Numbered from the stretch's first letter, positions 23,472 to 35,349 are shown. The stretch is 64,000 nt of DNA from Argentina anserina (GCF_933775445.1 NC_065876.1:9300001-9364000), one strand, 5' to 3'. The notes: generated from the letters alone by a model not told the origin. Numbers and translations: made by a program.

Positions 23472-23502
<31 letters not shown>

Positions 23503-23538
23503 CACAATCGAAGCGTCGATCAGTCTCATGCCTCGTAA
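23397..23538 (+). other. Possible leader exon of the IBA57-like locus
   Basis: A CT-rich stretch with a run of 12 C (23410-23421) and a (CTT)n run (about 23474-23503) ends in a good donor, CTC followed by GTAAGT. The open frame encodes a Ser-rich, basic, transit-peptide-like segment but has no ATG. Its phase does not join the frame of the exon that starts near 27429. It may be an untranslated leader exon or the ruined transit-peptide exon. Confidence 0.35.
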
Positions 23539-24406
23539 GTTCCGTATCTTTGTCTCTGCCTATTGCTTCAAACTGTGGAGTTTAAGTTCTGGATTCAATT
23601 TATTTGCTGGTTAGTTCCATTTTTCCTTTTGGTTATGTTCTGGTGTTGTATGTCTGGTTTCAGCTTAGACTGGTAGTGAACAGTTGGTGATACATTAGTT
23701 TAAGATTTGCCTTCTTTTACTGGTTAATGGTAACAAAGGGCGATTGCTTGTGTGGCTTTGTTTCTTTTTGGTTTGGATTTTCGAAATGGATTGCTCACCT
23801 ACAACTCGGTATTTCCCTTTCGTCTGAAAAAATTGTCTTTCTTCTATCATAATTTACTTGCACTTGTTCATATGAAATGCAATATTGGTTTTAATATTAA
23901 ATGCAGCTTTGATATGGAATGCAATACTACAGCTCTAAAATCCCATGAGTGCAAATATACACATATTGCTCTAACTGTAATTCTAAATAAAATCAATCTG
24001 AAAGAGAGTTAAGCATAATAGGAGGCATGATAGGAGGAGAAGATCTAACTGCTTTGATATGGAATGCAGTAGTAATATTGTGGAATGCAAGTTAAATGTG
24101 GAATGCAGTTTCAATATGGAATGATTTTGGTAGCCCTTATTTCAGTAGATTATGCAGAAGCTTATTTCAGTAGATATGAAGACAACCATTTGTCCGTCTG
24201 TTCTTCAATGGTTATGGTTGTAATCAATATGGAGATGAGCTGTTGTGTTGTTCTATTTAGTTACCTTCTAATGTATTTGGTTAAATTTACAGCACTATGC
24301 AATGTATTTACTATTTAGTATGGTTGAGTTTGGAGATGATCATTAGTTTACAGTCGTGTGTACATTGTTTCCAGTTTGCAGCCCCATCCCAATTCATAAC
24401 TCTATT

Positions 24407-24494
24407 GGTTTTAATGCTTGTTTAAGTTTCAAATTTGACATCTCAATTATAGATTAGATTAGTCAAATTAGAAACTTAAACAAGCATTAAAACC
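24407..24494. repeat. 88-nt near-perfect palindrome (hairpin)
   Basis: The arm GGTTTTAATGCTTGTTTAAG and following bases (24407-24439) is inverted at 24462-24494. It gives a stem of about 33 bp with one mismatch and a loop of about 22 nt. It sits in the presumed intron, next to a CCATTGGAGA / CATTGGGGATGCTCC pair (24503-24612) typical of decayed MITE ends. Confidence 0.7.
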
Positions 24495-25666
24495 AAAGAG
24501 TCTCCATTGGAGACTAGATTAGTCAAATTTGCAAAAGTTAAGTTTGCCATGTCATATGTCAAATTTTGAATTTGACAAATAACATTTTGGCATCACCATT
24601 GGGGATGCTCCTAATTTTCAAGCCGTATCCCTCTGCAATTCAACTCTTTTCCTGAAATGAGAGAGAGTGTGTGTGTGGGGGGAGTCCTCATTGGAGCTAC
24701 AGGTTCTAGGAACCTGTGGAACTTCTTTGTGGATGATTCTGATCTAAGATGTTCTATAGGTGGACTGATACAAGGCTATGGTTGATATTACACTATGGTA
24801 GTCTACCTTTGTATTGTTTTCTGCATATGTTTGTTATCAAAGTCCTTTAATTCCCCAGGCCGAGCAAACTTTTGAGGTTTTTATATTCATGTTGCATTTC
24901 ACGCAATTTAGTTATTATCATGAAAGTAGGAAGCCATATTTCTGTGCAGCTACATCCCTTCCCATTCTTTGGTTCCTTAGTTTGATCTGATATATGTCTC
25001 CAGGAGGACTTTATCTGATTAGGACTGACCTTACACTATGACGGGTTAATTTCGTAGTCTACTTTCTAGTTTCTACATATATTTTTATTTAAGCCCTGTA
25101 ATCTGCAAGGTAGGAAAGCTCCGTGTCCTGCAATCCATTTTGCAGTTCACACAGAAATCAGTTCCAAGATAAACAAAAACATAAAAAGCAGTTAATTTGG
25201 AAGTAGGTGTATCTCTTGATGTACATGTCTATATTATCTTAATTTCTATACGCCTGAGGAATGAGTTGTTAGTAAAGAGTAGATATTTCAGTTTTTTTTT
25301 TATGTTTTTATTTGTATTTTTTAAACTGAGTAGAATGTGTTACATCTAACTCCCAGGAGCTTAGTTTTATGTCTCATTGTTACTTTATAATGGAATCCAG
25401 CCCCAAAATTATGTTCGCAAAAGTAGGAAATTTGAGGTTACTGAATGATTGTTGTTTCTTACATATTATATCTATTAGATTATATGTGTGACATCCCGCT
25501 TCCAGTATCGAAGCTTAGTTTTTGTATTTGAGTTACTAAACCTTTTCCTTCTCACATTTTACTTTACGTGGGTTAAAATTCTGTTATATATACATGCTTA
25601 TTTTATTTTATTTTTTAATTTCTGGTCTTATCTTTTGTGAAGAGATAAGAATAGTTTTTTTTTTTT

Positions 25667-25841
25667 TGGATCTGGGGAAGAGATGGTGGAGGGAGAGAAG
25701 GGGAGGAGGGGATTGTGGTGATAAAAAAAGAAATAGAAGAGAGGGGGAGGGGAGAACGTACAGAAGAAAAGAAAAGGGAGGAGAGGGAGAAAAGAAGAGA
25801 AAGGAAAGAAACAGGAAAGAGAAAGGAAAGAGAGAGAGAGT
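25667..25841. repeat. 175-bp purine-rich (G/A) tract
   Basis: Almost uninterrupted purines on the plus strand with GGGGAGG, AAGAAAAG and GAGAGA sub-patterns, broken by a few T and C. The two open frames through it are low-complexity and not genes. Confidence 0.8.
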
Positions 25842-26645
25842 TTTGTAGAATTTGGGTTCTCGTTGTCCAAAGCCATAGCTTGGGCAGTTCTGTTCTTCAA
25901 GGGGAGATAAAAAGCTAAGGGTTTGAGTTATTTTCTTTTAAGTGAAGTTTAGCAATTGAGATCAGGTTTCTACCTTTGTTTAGTTTCGTGGAAAGGTAAA
26001 GAGGAGTTATCGGAAGTGAAAGGGCTTGGCTTCGGGGTTTTGACTGCCTCGGATAGTTCTATCCTTCAGTGAGTGACTCTTCTAAATTTTTTTGGGTTTT
26101 GATTTGTGTTTCTGTAAGTCATAATTACTCAGATTTAATCATGGGTTTGAGTTTGTCGTTCTTTGTGAAATGGTTTGAGTCGTATTTGACCTGTGATGAT
26201 TGAATTCATGAACGAATTGTGGGATTAGTTGTGAGCTGGTGAGTGGCTATTGTATTTTACAGTCTACATACCTTTCCCTTCTGTTTTTGTTTGGTCAGTA
26301 GTGATGGCTTGTGATTTAGTTCGAGTAGAATATTGTTGGTTGTTAATCAATTTAGTGCTGAGTGACTCCTTTGCTTGATAAGTTCACTTGACTATCTTCA
26401 ATGCTCTTTGTTGCTTGGTTAAAAGTCATGATATTCTGATTTGGCTATGTGTGATCTTTGCTTTCTGAATCAAGTAAATCATTTCTGATATGTGAGTAAA
26501 GTATCTCCTTTTTGTAACATGTTTGGTCTTTAATTTACATCTCTGAAGTTTAGTCGGCACTCTGTCATGGGCTGTTTACTGATTTGGATAGTGAGTGGCA
26601 TTCCTAATCTTATTTAGCTAATGGATCTGCGGTGGCACTTCCATA

Positions 26646-26647
<2 letters not shown>

Positions 26648-26680
<33 letters not shown>
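26648..26680. repeat. (TA)n microsatellite
   Basis: About 16 TA units between two diverged copies of the GCGGTGGCA-type repeat. Confidence 0.9.
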
Positions 26681-26682
<2 letters not shown>

Positions 26683-26798
26683 CTTGTATTTTGGTGACTT
26701 GCCCACTTAGTGTTGGTGTGGCTTTTAAAGTTAATATTGAGCTGTGTAGCTAAAATTGTATCGAGTAGTTTTGGTTTTGAGCATTGATGAAAGCCCGG

Positions 26799-26993
26799 TT
26801 TAGCTAACGCGTTTTGCAGCGGCAATTCTTATATGTTTTCAGTTAATAGGGTTGTTGTGGTATTTTAGCCAACGAGTTTTGCAGCGGCAATTCTCATATG
26901 TTTTCAGTTAATAGGGTTGTTGTGGTATTTTAGCTAATGAGTTTTGCAGCGGCAATTCTCATATGTTTTCAGTTAATAGGGTGGTTGTGGTAA
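26799..26993. repeat. 65-bp tandem repeat, three copies plus diverged flanking copies
   Basis: Units at 26799-26863, 26864-26928 and 26929-26993 share TTTAGCYAAYG, TTTTGCAGCGGCAATTCT and TTTTCAGTTAATAGGG with few differences. A fourth, degraded copy starts at 26994. Fainter relatives (GCGGTGGCACTTCC, GCGATGGCATCCC) lie at about 26615-26645 and 27065-27100, pointing to an older, longer array. Confidence 0.85.
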
Positions 26994-27428
26994 ATTAGCT
27001 TACGGGTTTGCAGTGGCATTCCCATATTATATGATACGTATACTTGAGGTATTTTCGCCTTATATTATGATTGGGTTGCGATGGCATCCCAATCTTAACT
27101 TGAATTTGCAATGACAAGCTCAGTATTAATATTTGATCATCATGTTGATCTTGTTCAGGGTACTTCCTGATTGAGTTTTATCTCAGTTGGATGTTGGGGC
27201 ATATTTTTGTGGAAGTGTGTACTCAGAATATGTTCCTTCCTTAATATGATTTGTGAACCTGGTGGCTGTTTTTAGCACGGACATTATTTCTTAGTTCAAG
27301 TTTTGGGTTGGGACGTTATTATATGGCTCTAAGATATGCTGCCAAAACTTCAATAATTATATTTCTCTTCTTTCTTTACTAGGGAAAATAGAAGTGCTTC
27401 ACGTTGATCTTGGTTCTGCTCATACAGG

Positions 27429-29450
27429 CGGTTTCCCGAATCGATAATCTATGGTTACAGAGCCTTACACGATAAGACGCAGCTGGAGAATGTTGGGCCA
27501 TTGGCATCGGTCCTTAAGTCCCGGGCAGTGGTACGGTTCCGAGGTCCAGACACAGTGAAATTCCTGCAGGGGCTGTTGACAAATGACGTAAGGAGGTTTG
27601 GTGAACCTTTTGAGTGAGAAGACCTCAACATTGATTACCCCCAATTTATCCTCGGAGTCCATACCTCCCATGTATGCCGCACTATTAACGCCTCAGGGAA
27701 GGTTTTTATATGATTTCATCTTGTATGGCCTGCCTAGGCCTGATCACAAGCTTAATAGGGCAGGGTCGGGACCTGGGGCAGACCCAGATGAGCCATTGGA
27801 GGTCTTTGCTGACGTGGATGCTTCAGTCATGGATGAGCTATTGAGCACCCTAAAGAAGTGAGTTTATGTTCACCCTACAATTGTGCTTCACTTGATAAGC
27901 TAATTTTGTTCAGGTTTTCCATCGGAAAAGGCAGTTCAGTTTTCATTTAGTTTTGATTAGACTATGATTATACCGAATTAATAATAACTGAGTTATGGCA
28001 ACTCAGAGGTCATTGCGTAACTGAAAATTTTGGATTCTGTATATTCAAAGTCTGTGAAGAGGGTACTCATTGGTGCTATTTCTTCATTGTCAGGTGTTTC
28101 TTAAAATTCCACATCGTCTGTTATAGAATAGGTGAAAATTTAAGTTTATATCTACTTGAACAATTGATTAAGTTATGCCCTATGTCTGTTACTCGAGCTT
28201 GTTTGCTTTAGAAATAAGCCAAGTTTTGTTTGATGCTTCGGATTTACAAACCCTGACATGTTCCCCAATTTTTGGATACTGGCAAGTTTGCTCGTGTAGT
28301 AGTTGCTTTTTTCGTAATTAATACTGTTGCATGAATGATTTCACATGGTTTTAACTTTTGTTCCCTGTATGTATTTATATTTGCAGATATCGGTTGAGGG
28401 CTAAGGTTGACATTGATAATGTGGCAGAAGAATCACATTGCTGGCAGCGTTTTGGGGGAAAACTTTCTCAGAATGCCTCTTCTGAAGAAGAACCAGAGGC
28501 TGCTGGTGTTGGGTGGGGTGCTGGTGTTGATCGTTCAGGCATGTCAGCTTCACGTGGGGAACCTTTTGGATGGCAGTGGTTCAAGGATCCTAGATTAGAT
28601 TGCCTTGGTTTCAGGGGAATTTTCCCTGCTAAAACAACTCGTGAGCTTTCTAAACCTGATGCTTTGCAGAGTGGATGTGTTTACACGTTGTAGCATCACA
28701 AGTAAAAGCTATTGTTTTCCCCTTCATTACAGCACCTTTGGTTGAAGCTGGCAAAGAAACAGATGAACAAAATTACCTGCTGTGGAGAATAGTAAATGGT
28801 GTTGCAGAAGGATCGACCGAGATCCCAATAGGTAATCATTTTTTATTTCCTGCTTTAGGATTAACTTGGTTTTTCAGTAACTGCGAGATCTCTAACTTAA
28901 TGTGCAATGAAACTGTACTACTGTTCTGACTTTAAGTGCTGAAAGTTTTTGGCCTGTGTTCTATATCTTTGTGACATGTGATTCTGTTGTGGTTCAAATT
29001 GTCTATCTAAATTCGTCTAAACTGATCTGCTTGTTCTGTTTGCTATCTTGTTGAAATTGTTACTATTATGTTATAGGTGAGGCAATACCTCTTGAATATA
29101 ACTTGGTGGCTCTAAATGCAATTAGCTTTGATAAAGGGTGTTATGTAGGCCAAGAGCTTGTAGCTCGAACACACCACAGAGGGGTCATTCGCAAACGCCT
29201 GCTTCCCTTAAAATTTCTCAAAGAAAATGGAGAAGGTAATCAGATTTCCTTTAAAATTTTCAGATGGTTATTTGGTCCAAGTAATCCAGCCTTTACCTTT
29301 TGCTCTTCAGAAGCAGAGCAGAAAGTTGCTCCTGGCTCCGAAGTGGTTGATCCTGCTAATTGTTGTTGTGCTCATACCTTTGTTGCTTTTGTTGAAAGTA
29401 AAATAAGGTACATGTTGTCATGTTTCAAGAAAGATGATGTTGTATATTAA
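27429..29450 (+). pseudogene. IBA57-like (YgfZ/GcvT-fold) mitochondrial Fe-S assembly protein, disrupted
   Basis: Exon-like blocks at 27429-27857, 28387-28640, 28733-28831, 29077-29235 and from 29311 have matching phases and GT-AG borders. They encode an IBA57.1-type protein: [92 protein letters not shown]. The family signature KGCYVGQE lies at about 29137-29160. Three defects are visible. No in-frame ATG precedes the first block. An extra T in the TTTT at about 27607-27612 shifts the frame and produces TGA. After GSEVVDPA the conserved C-terminal barrel is replaced by unrelated codons ending at TAA 29450. Intact IBA57 uses folate to help build 4Fe-4S proteins in mitochondria. Sequencing error could explain the single T but not the lost C-terminus. 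Confidence 0.72.
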
Positions 29451-29933
29451 GCTTACTCATCTTTACAACTTGCACCGAAGTGGTTTCATGGTCGATAATG
29501 GTGTTAATGTCCAATGCTGTTGTTAGCTTCATATAAAATGCTTATCTAATGATCCTGATTCTCTTTTTGTATGTCTACATCCTAGGGTATCTGTACTTGG
29601 CCATCACGTTGACAAAAGCTTATAAACCTGGAAAATTTGTCCATTGTCAGTAGGTTGTGATTCTATTGATGATTATTTCAGCATAGTTATACATACAAAG
29701 TAGTAGGCAATCGGCACCCTCCTAAAATGAATGAGAACCCATGATCTAGGTGTATTACAGAAATATAAAGCTACCAACTTCTTTTCTATGCATTGAACAT
29801 GTTGATGTGGCTTGAAGTTTGGTTTCCAAGATGTGGTTTCGACCGCCTCTAGTTTCAATGAGCCTGTGTTCAACCTCCTTACCGAGCTCTAATCTCCACT
29901 GAGGGTGACACTATTGACGGCCTATCTTGGTGG
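29451..29933. other. Convergent intergenic region
   Basis: Lies between the IBA57-like relic and the 3' end of the LRR kinase. It probably contains the kinase 3' UTR. No trace of the missing IBA57 C-terminus was recognised. Confidence 0.4.
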
Positions 29934-32663
29934 TCAATATCTGGAGCAGTCTATTGCATTGTTTTCAAGGTTGCTTAGTTCCTCGGTCACTGTCTGCATT
30001 GTTGGCCTTTGGTCAGGAAGCTCGTGGGTGCACACCAGTCCGAGTTTTCCCAGTGCAGCTGCTTCAGATTCTGAAAATCGCCCTTCTAGCTCGGTGTCGA
30101 CGAATTCCTCATATCTACATGATTCTGCAGCCAGCTTCATCAAAGTGTTGAGTTGTAGGTTTCCTGATATAACTTGGAGGACAATGACTCCAAATGCATA
30201 TACATCACTTTTCTCGGTGAAACGACCAGTGGTGATATATTCAGGAGCTAGGTATCCCATCGCTGCACTCGTCTTCAGAGTCGAGAAGACAATGTCATCA
30301 GCAAGCAGCTTAGGGAGGCCAGAGTCCGAAATCAATGGCTTAAATTGCTGATCGATGAGAACCTTTTCAAGAGAGATATTTTGGTGAATCATGGCCGGTT
30401 TGTTTTCTCCACTGCTGTGCAAGTATCCAATACCTGGTTGCAACTTGCAAATGATTCAATACCACAATAAACAAACTGAAAGACTAAAAACTGGCAGGTC
30501 ATTCCATTTCCTGTACTATCCTGGAACTCAGTTCGCAAGGTTTTCGAGAGAGAACAAGTACTAATTATAAACATTAACATATAAGTAAGTGCACAAATAA
30601 ACATAACATGACACTGATACATACCTTTTGCAATGCCATTTAAGATAGAAACTCTCTTGGACCAGTCAAGGACTTGGTTCTTTCCATCTAGTACATCAAG
30701 ATATCGAGAGAGGCTTCCATTAGGAGCATAATCATAGATAAGGAAGCATTCACCTCTGCCCCTAGAGCAGCAGAAACCTTTCAGTTTGACAAGGTTTTCA
30801 TGATTTAGTGAAAATAGTAAATGCAGTCCCTTCACAAATTCAGCTTCCTCAGACTTGCAGCTGGTTACATTAATGCTCTTAACAGCTACAAGAGAACCAT
30901 CTCTCAACACTCCTTTGTAGACAGAAGAGAATTTGCTCTTCCCCAACAGATTCACCTCAGAGAAGTACTGTGTCGCAGACTCAACATCTTCCATGTTGAA
31001 CCAATATCCTTTTAGATACTCCTGAGAGAAAGAGAAACCAAGGCCATTACGCCCATCGGCCAACGGATCCCATGCATTAGAGTACTCAAGACTCACAAGT
31101 GGAGATGGACTTCTTCTGTAGTACTCCTTGGCCTGATCAGTGCTAAGCTGACCGTCAGAAGGATCAGATGTATTCCCAATCTTTTGTTTCTTACGTCTAT
31201 TCCGCACTAGAGCCAGAAATATGCCTCCAGTTAAAGTGATAATGAGTGAAATAACTCCTGCAATAACAGCAGCTCGCGGAAGCTTGGTCGACTTTGTGCA
31301 GTTTGGGTTGCAATGGGTGTTCGTGTCTACTGATTCAGGGTTGGCTTTTGGAGGAGCAGTACTAGCTGTACCATTTAAGATTGGTCCAAGTGGCAGTCCA
31401 TCGACATTCACTCTGTCCATGTCAAAAGATGTGCAAGCTCTCAGTGTTAAAAATCCAACTCCACAAAGGCCTGGATTGTTTGCAGACTCAAACCCTTCAT
31501 TTAATCTCTTGAAAGCTTTCATTGGAAAAATAAAAAATTCAATCAGAGAACTTGTGTCAAGAAAAATGCTAAACCGAAGTGAGGATGAAATGCAGGCTTA
31601 CCAGGAGACACCACTCCAGTCAGAGAATTATTTCGTATATCCAACACTTCCAGAGATGGTATGCCAGCTAACTTTTCAGGAACTGTACCAAAGAACTTAT
31701 TGAAGCCTAGATCAAGCCTTTTGAACATGCCTAAGTTCCCCAAGCTTGCAGGAATCTGACCAGTTATTCTGTTATACTGCAAAGCAAGAACACTTAACCT
31801 TGTCAACGACCCCATCTGTGTAGGTATGCTCCCATTCAGCTGATTACAACATAGCTGTAAAACTGCAAAGATCAAGAGACAATCATTATATATAGGTAGT
31901 TAAACCAACATGAACAAAGCTCTAAATTGACCATTGAATATTGTGAATCCAAGAACATATGTTGGACTTGGAACAAACTCACAACTAGATACAAATCATA
32001 CAATATACAAAGCGAAAACACTCCAAAGTCCAATCAGATTAGTATACACATTAAAATACTAGGCAAATTTTCGTGTTCTTAACTTCTTGTTCCACTGGAG
32101 GAAGTACATAAAAAGTCGAAAACAACCAAACTATGCTAATTGGGAGGACAAAAGTCGATTCACTATAGGAAAGATCAAAGCTTCTCACAACTTAAAACTT
32201 GAAACAATATGCGTATACAGAGTAAGTACCAACCTTGAAGACTAGTCATGTTCCCAATCTCACGAGGTATACCCCCAGAGAGACTATTCACATTGAGATA
32301 AAGATCAGTAAGCTCAGTCAAAGCTCCAATCTCTTTAGGAATCTCCCCTGACAAGTTATTATAGTGCAAGTACAGACCCGACAAGCACCGGAGCTGTGCC
32401 ACCGCCGGCGAGACTCTACCGGAAAGACCCTTCCCCTGCAAAGATACATTAGCAACTTTGCTCTTGTCATTACAAGCCACACCTTCAAATGTTCCACCAC
32501 ACGGATCACCATCTTCAGTCCATGAACCCAAGTACTTGCCTTCCGGGTCAAGCGAGGCCTTCAGCTGCAGCAGTGCTCCGAGCTCGGCGTTGCCATCAAC
32601 ACATGGTGGTCTAGAAAACCCGAGCACAAGAAACAGAGAAATGAGAAAACAAATCGAACCCAT
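29934..32663 (-). CDS. LRR receptor-like pseudokinase (At5g51560-like)
   Basis: Four exons, complement(29934-30433, 30625-31515, 31602-31862, 32234-32663), in consistent phase, give 693 aa. A signal peptide (MGSICFLISLFLVLGFSRP) is followed by the LRR N-terminal domain (LLQLKASLDPEGKYLGSW). About five LRRs follow (YNNLSGEIPKEIGALTELTD, VLALQYNRITGQIPASLGNL). A membrane helix lies at about residues 312-335, then the kinase-like domain. The Gly loop is degenerate (LLGKSKFSSVYKG). The VAVK lysine is present. The catalytic loop reads MIHQNISLEKVLID, so HRD is HQN. The metal site is SDSG in place of DFG, and YLAPEY is kept. Loss of the catalytic Asp argues against normal phosphotransfer. The Arabidopsis orthologue has the same HQN, so this is an old lineage trait, not decay. 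The protein likely signals as a plasma-membrane scaffold or co-receptor. Confidence 0.92.
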
Positions 32664-33289
32664 TTGCGGTTTCGGCTCAAAGACTCGAACTTCGATTGAG
32701 ATTCTTGGTTATTAGTGTCGGAGTGCGAACCCCATAAGTCGGTGAGAGATGATGAAAGCTCGGGGTTTCTATTTTGTCAGTTAGTGTATGTATCTCTATC
32801 AGCAACTTAATGTCATGAAGACGATGAGAGATGGAAAAAGAAAAGAGCAAAAGACTAATTTCAAACGGAGAGTGGAATAACTTCGTCAACTGTGTTGAGT
32901 TGCTGACAGGGTGACAGGTTCACATTTGGCGATTGGATTTTGGGGTCACAGTTGTCCATGGTGGGTGTGAACTTTTGGCGCTATTTTCTATCGTACATTC
33001 TGGGAGAAAAGGTCCCATGATTCTGGTCCCGTAAAAGCTCCATTAGTGTCTCCCCCTGCTATATAAAGGAATGCAGTAATTTCTTTCTTGTCTTCGTTTT
33101 ATCCTCATTTCCCCCTCTTTTCATCTTTGGTGATAAATACATGCACTTTTGAAGCAAAGTATACCCAATTGATCTAGAATTCATGTATATGAAGTCACAT
33201 AACTTTGCTAAAAATAAATCTCGCAGTTGGCATCTAGTTAATACACATTTCGAACTTTTTTCTTTTGAAAAAACTACGAATTGCCACAA
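32664..33289. other. Promoter and 5' UTR of the LRR pseudokinase gene
   Basis: No gene. The first 100 bases are the probable 5' leader on the minus strand. Confidence 0.45.
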
Positions 33290-33297
33290 TATATTAA

Positions 33298-34087
33298 GGG
33301 TGCGGCTATTGTTACCCCACAATCTATTTTATTCACCCACTTTCTCTTTACACCCCAATTTTATTTTATTTCCTTCAGATTTACTTTGTTCACCTCATTT
33401 CAATACCTAATATACCATTTTTTAATAATACTTTGTTCACCCTACAATTTTTTTTTAAAAAACTTTAAACTTACTTTGTTCACCCATTTGCCACTTTTTA
33501 ATTCCATATTTATTTTAATAATCACTACTAAGAAAATATCATGAACTATTGACTTCGTTCTTGGTGTCTTATATCAGACAAATGAAGCTAACCCGACTGT
33601 GTTAAATTGAAGTACACATTCATTGTCGGTTAATCATTCAATTAAACCATAAAACAACAAAATGATTTAAAGCTTCAAACCAGACCTCAAAACAAAAAAG
33701 AGACATGTGACACATCACATATGTATAAGTTGAACCTATCGGTAGACCTACGAATTAGACGTATTAGTGATACTGGTGTAACATGAGTTAATAATAATAA
33801 TAATAATAATAATGATAATATTATTATTATATAATCTTGATATAAGATGAATGAATCGTGAATACATGAGTTATAACAGCTAAAAGGAAATTTAATTTAA
33901 TTTAATTTAATCTTTAGGTTTAAGTGCATCTTATGTAAAATAAAAGATAGTGTAAAGAAAGAAATTGTAATATTTAACAACTTATTGTTCTTTAGGGTAA
34001 TTTTATATCAGGGTATTTTGGTATTTCAATAATCCAATAATTTACAGAGTAAACAAAGTAAACTGTGAGGTGGCAATAGCCGCACCC
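33298..34087. mobile_element. Terminal-inverted-repeat MITE, 790 bp
   Basis: The ends GGGTGCGGCTATTG (33298-33311) and CAATAGCCGCACCC (34074-34087) are exact inverses. The flanks are a perfect 8-bp duplication TATATTAA (33290-33297 and 34088-34095). The interior is AT-rich, with a recurring TTTACTTTGTTCACC motif in the left third and an (AAT)n run at 33789-33832. The 8-bp duplication points to hAT, although the terminus is not CAG-type. There is no coding capacity. Confidence 0.88.
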
Positions 34088-34095
34088 TATATTAA

Positions 34096-34866
34096 TAAGT
34101 AAAGTCTACATAAACATAGAATGCCTTCCATAGGAGTTCGAGACATTAGAACCATGAGAAACAAATTAAGTTAAAAGCTTAGCTAACTAAAACCTAACAG
34201 TCTCAATGCTGACAAACTATGACATGAATCCAAGATAATCCAAGTATCCAAAGTGCCTCGGAACTGTAAGACTACGCTCACCTATTGAATCATCTTCCAG
34301 ACCACTCTACTGAGAAGATCCGAATGCTAAGGCCCAAGGGAGGGAAACCCTAACAGAACCAACCCAAGCCCACATCAGCCCAAATCCAACGAGAATCAAC
34401 ATAAGTGAAAACCTAGTAGTTTTCACTATACTATTGCCGCCAATGCTTGCACAGCCTCTAACCTCCGCCGTCGCCATATCCACCTCTTAGAGCATGTTCC
34501 TGAAAACATGAGGCAACCAATCTCCACCACTGAGATCTGCTAGGCCGACAATCACGTCAACCCCCTCAAGATTTTGAAGGGATCGCAGCCGTGCACCCGC
34601 CACCCATTATTCCATGAACAACACCATCGTTGTTAACCACGACACAGACGTGGATATAAGAATGAAGATTCCAATCCCACCATGAATCTCCCATCACCCC
34701 TTTAACCAAAACCTAGAGTGGATATGAGAGAGAGAAGACGGATGGTTGCACCCACCCATTTGTCGGATTCCAACCAAAGCTTTCCTCACCTGAATCGCCG
34801 TCACCGCTAACCCAAGGCCCACCATCACTAATAAAAGCTAGGGCAGTGAGGAGGAGGATGAGGAAA
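34096..34866. other. Intergenic DNA
   Basis: Moderately GC sequence with no open frame, family match or terminal repeats that I can recognise. It could be old transposon debris. Confidence 0.3.
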
Positions 34867-34874
34867 GGAAGGAG

Positions 34875-35349
34875 TAGGACTGGGCGTGGGTTCAGTCTGG
34901 GCTATTTTTTTTCAGGGTCCGGTCTCGGCTCGGTTGTAGTATGACGGGCCAGCTTTTGTTCTAAAAAAATCAGGACCCGGGTAAAACCCGGCCCGGGTCA
35001 ATTAATTTCAGGGCCTGGATAAAATTCGGACCGGTATCATCCGGGCCGAACCCGCTCGGTTTTCCAGGCCTAACTCTGTTTTTGGTTATATTCTAATGTC
35101 ATTCTATCTATTCTATAAGTTTAAGATCACTTACGAAAAAACCAATTACATAATGACACCTAATGTCCCGGATTTACGGGTTTTTTTTGTTTAAGGATTT
35201 AAAGGCATGGGACCGGCTCGGACAAAACAAAGCCCGACCCGTTTATCACATGACAACACACGAGCCCGGAAAAAAGCCTAGCCCGCCCGGACGGCCCGTC
35301 GGTCTGTTCCGGATTTTTTTTTCTTCTTCTGGCTTTTTACCCAGCCCTA
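34875..35349. mobile_element. hAT-type MITE, 475 bp
   Basis: The left end is TAGGACTGGGCGTGGG and the inverted right end is TAGGGCTGGGTAAAAAG, a typical hAT terminus. It is flanked by a perfect 8-bp duplication GGAAGGAG (34867-34874 and 35350-35357). The interior is unusually GC-rich, with repeated CCCGG/CCGGG motifs in both orientations. No transposase remains. Confidence 0.9.

Noticed and set aside
25594..25918. Arg/Glu/Lys-rich open frames
   Set aside because: Product of the purine tract; no gene structure.
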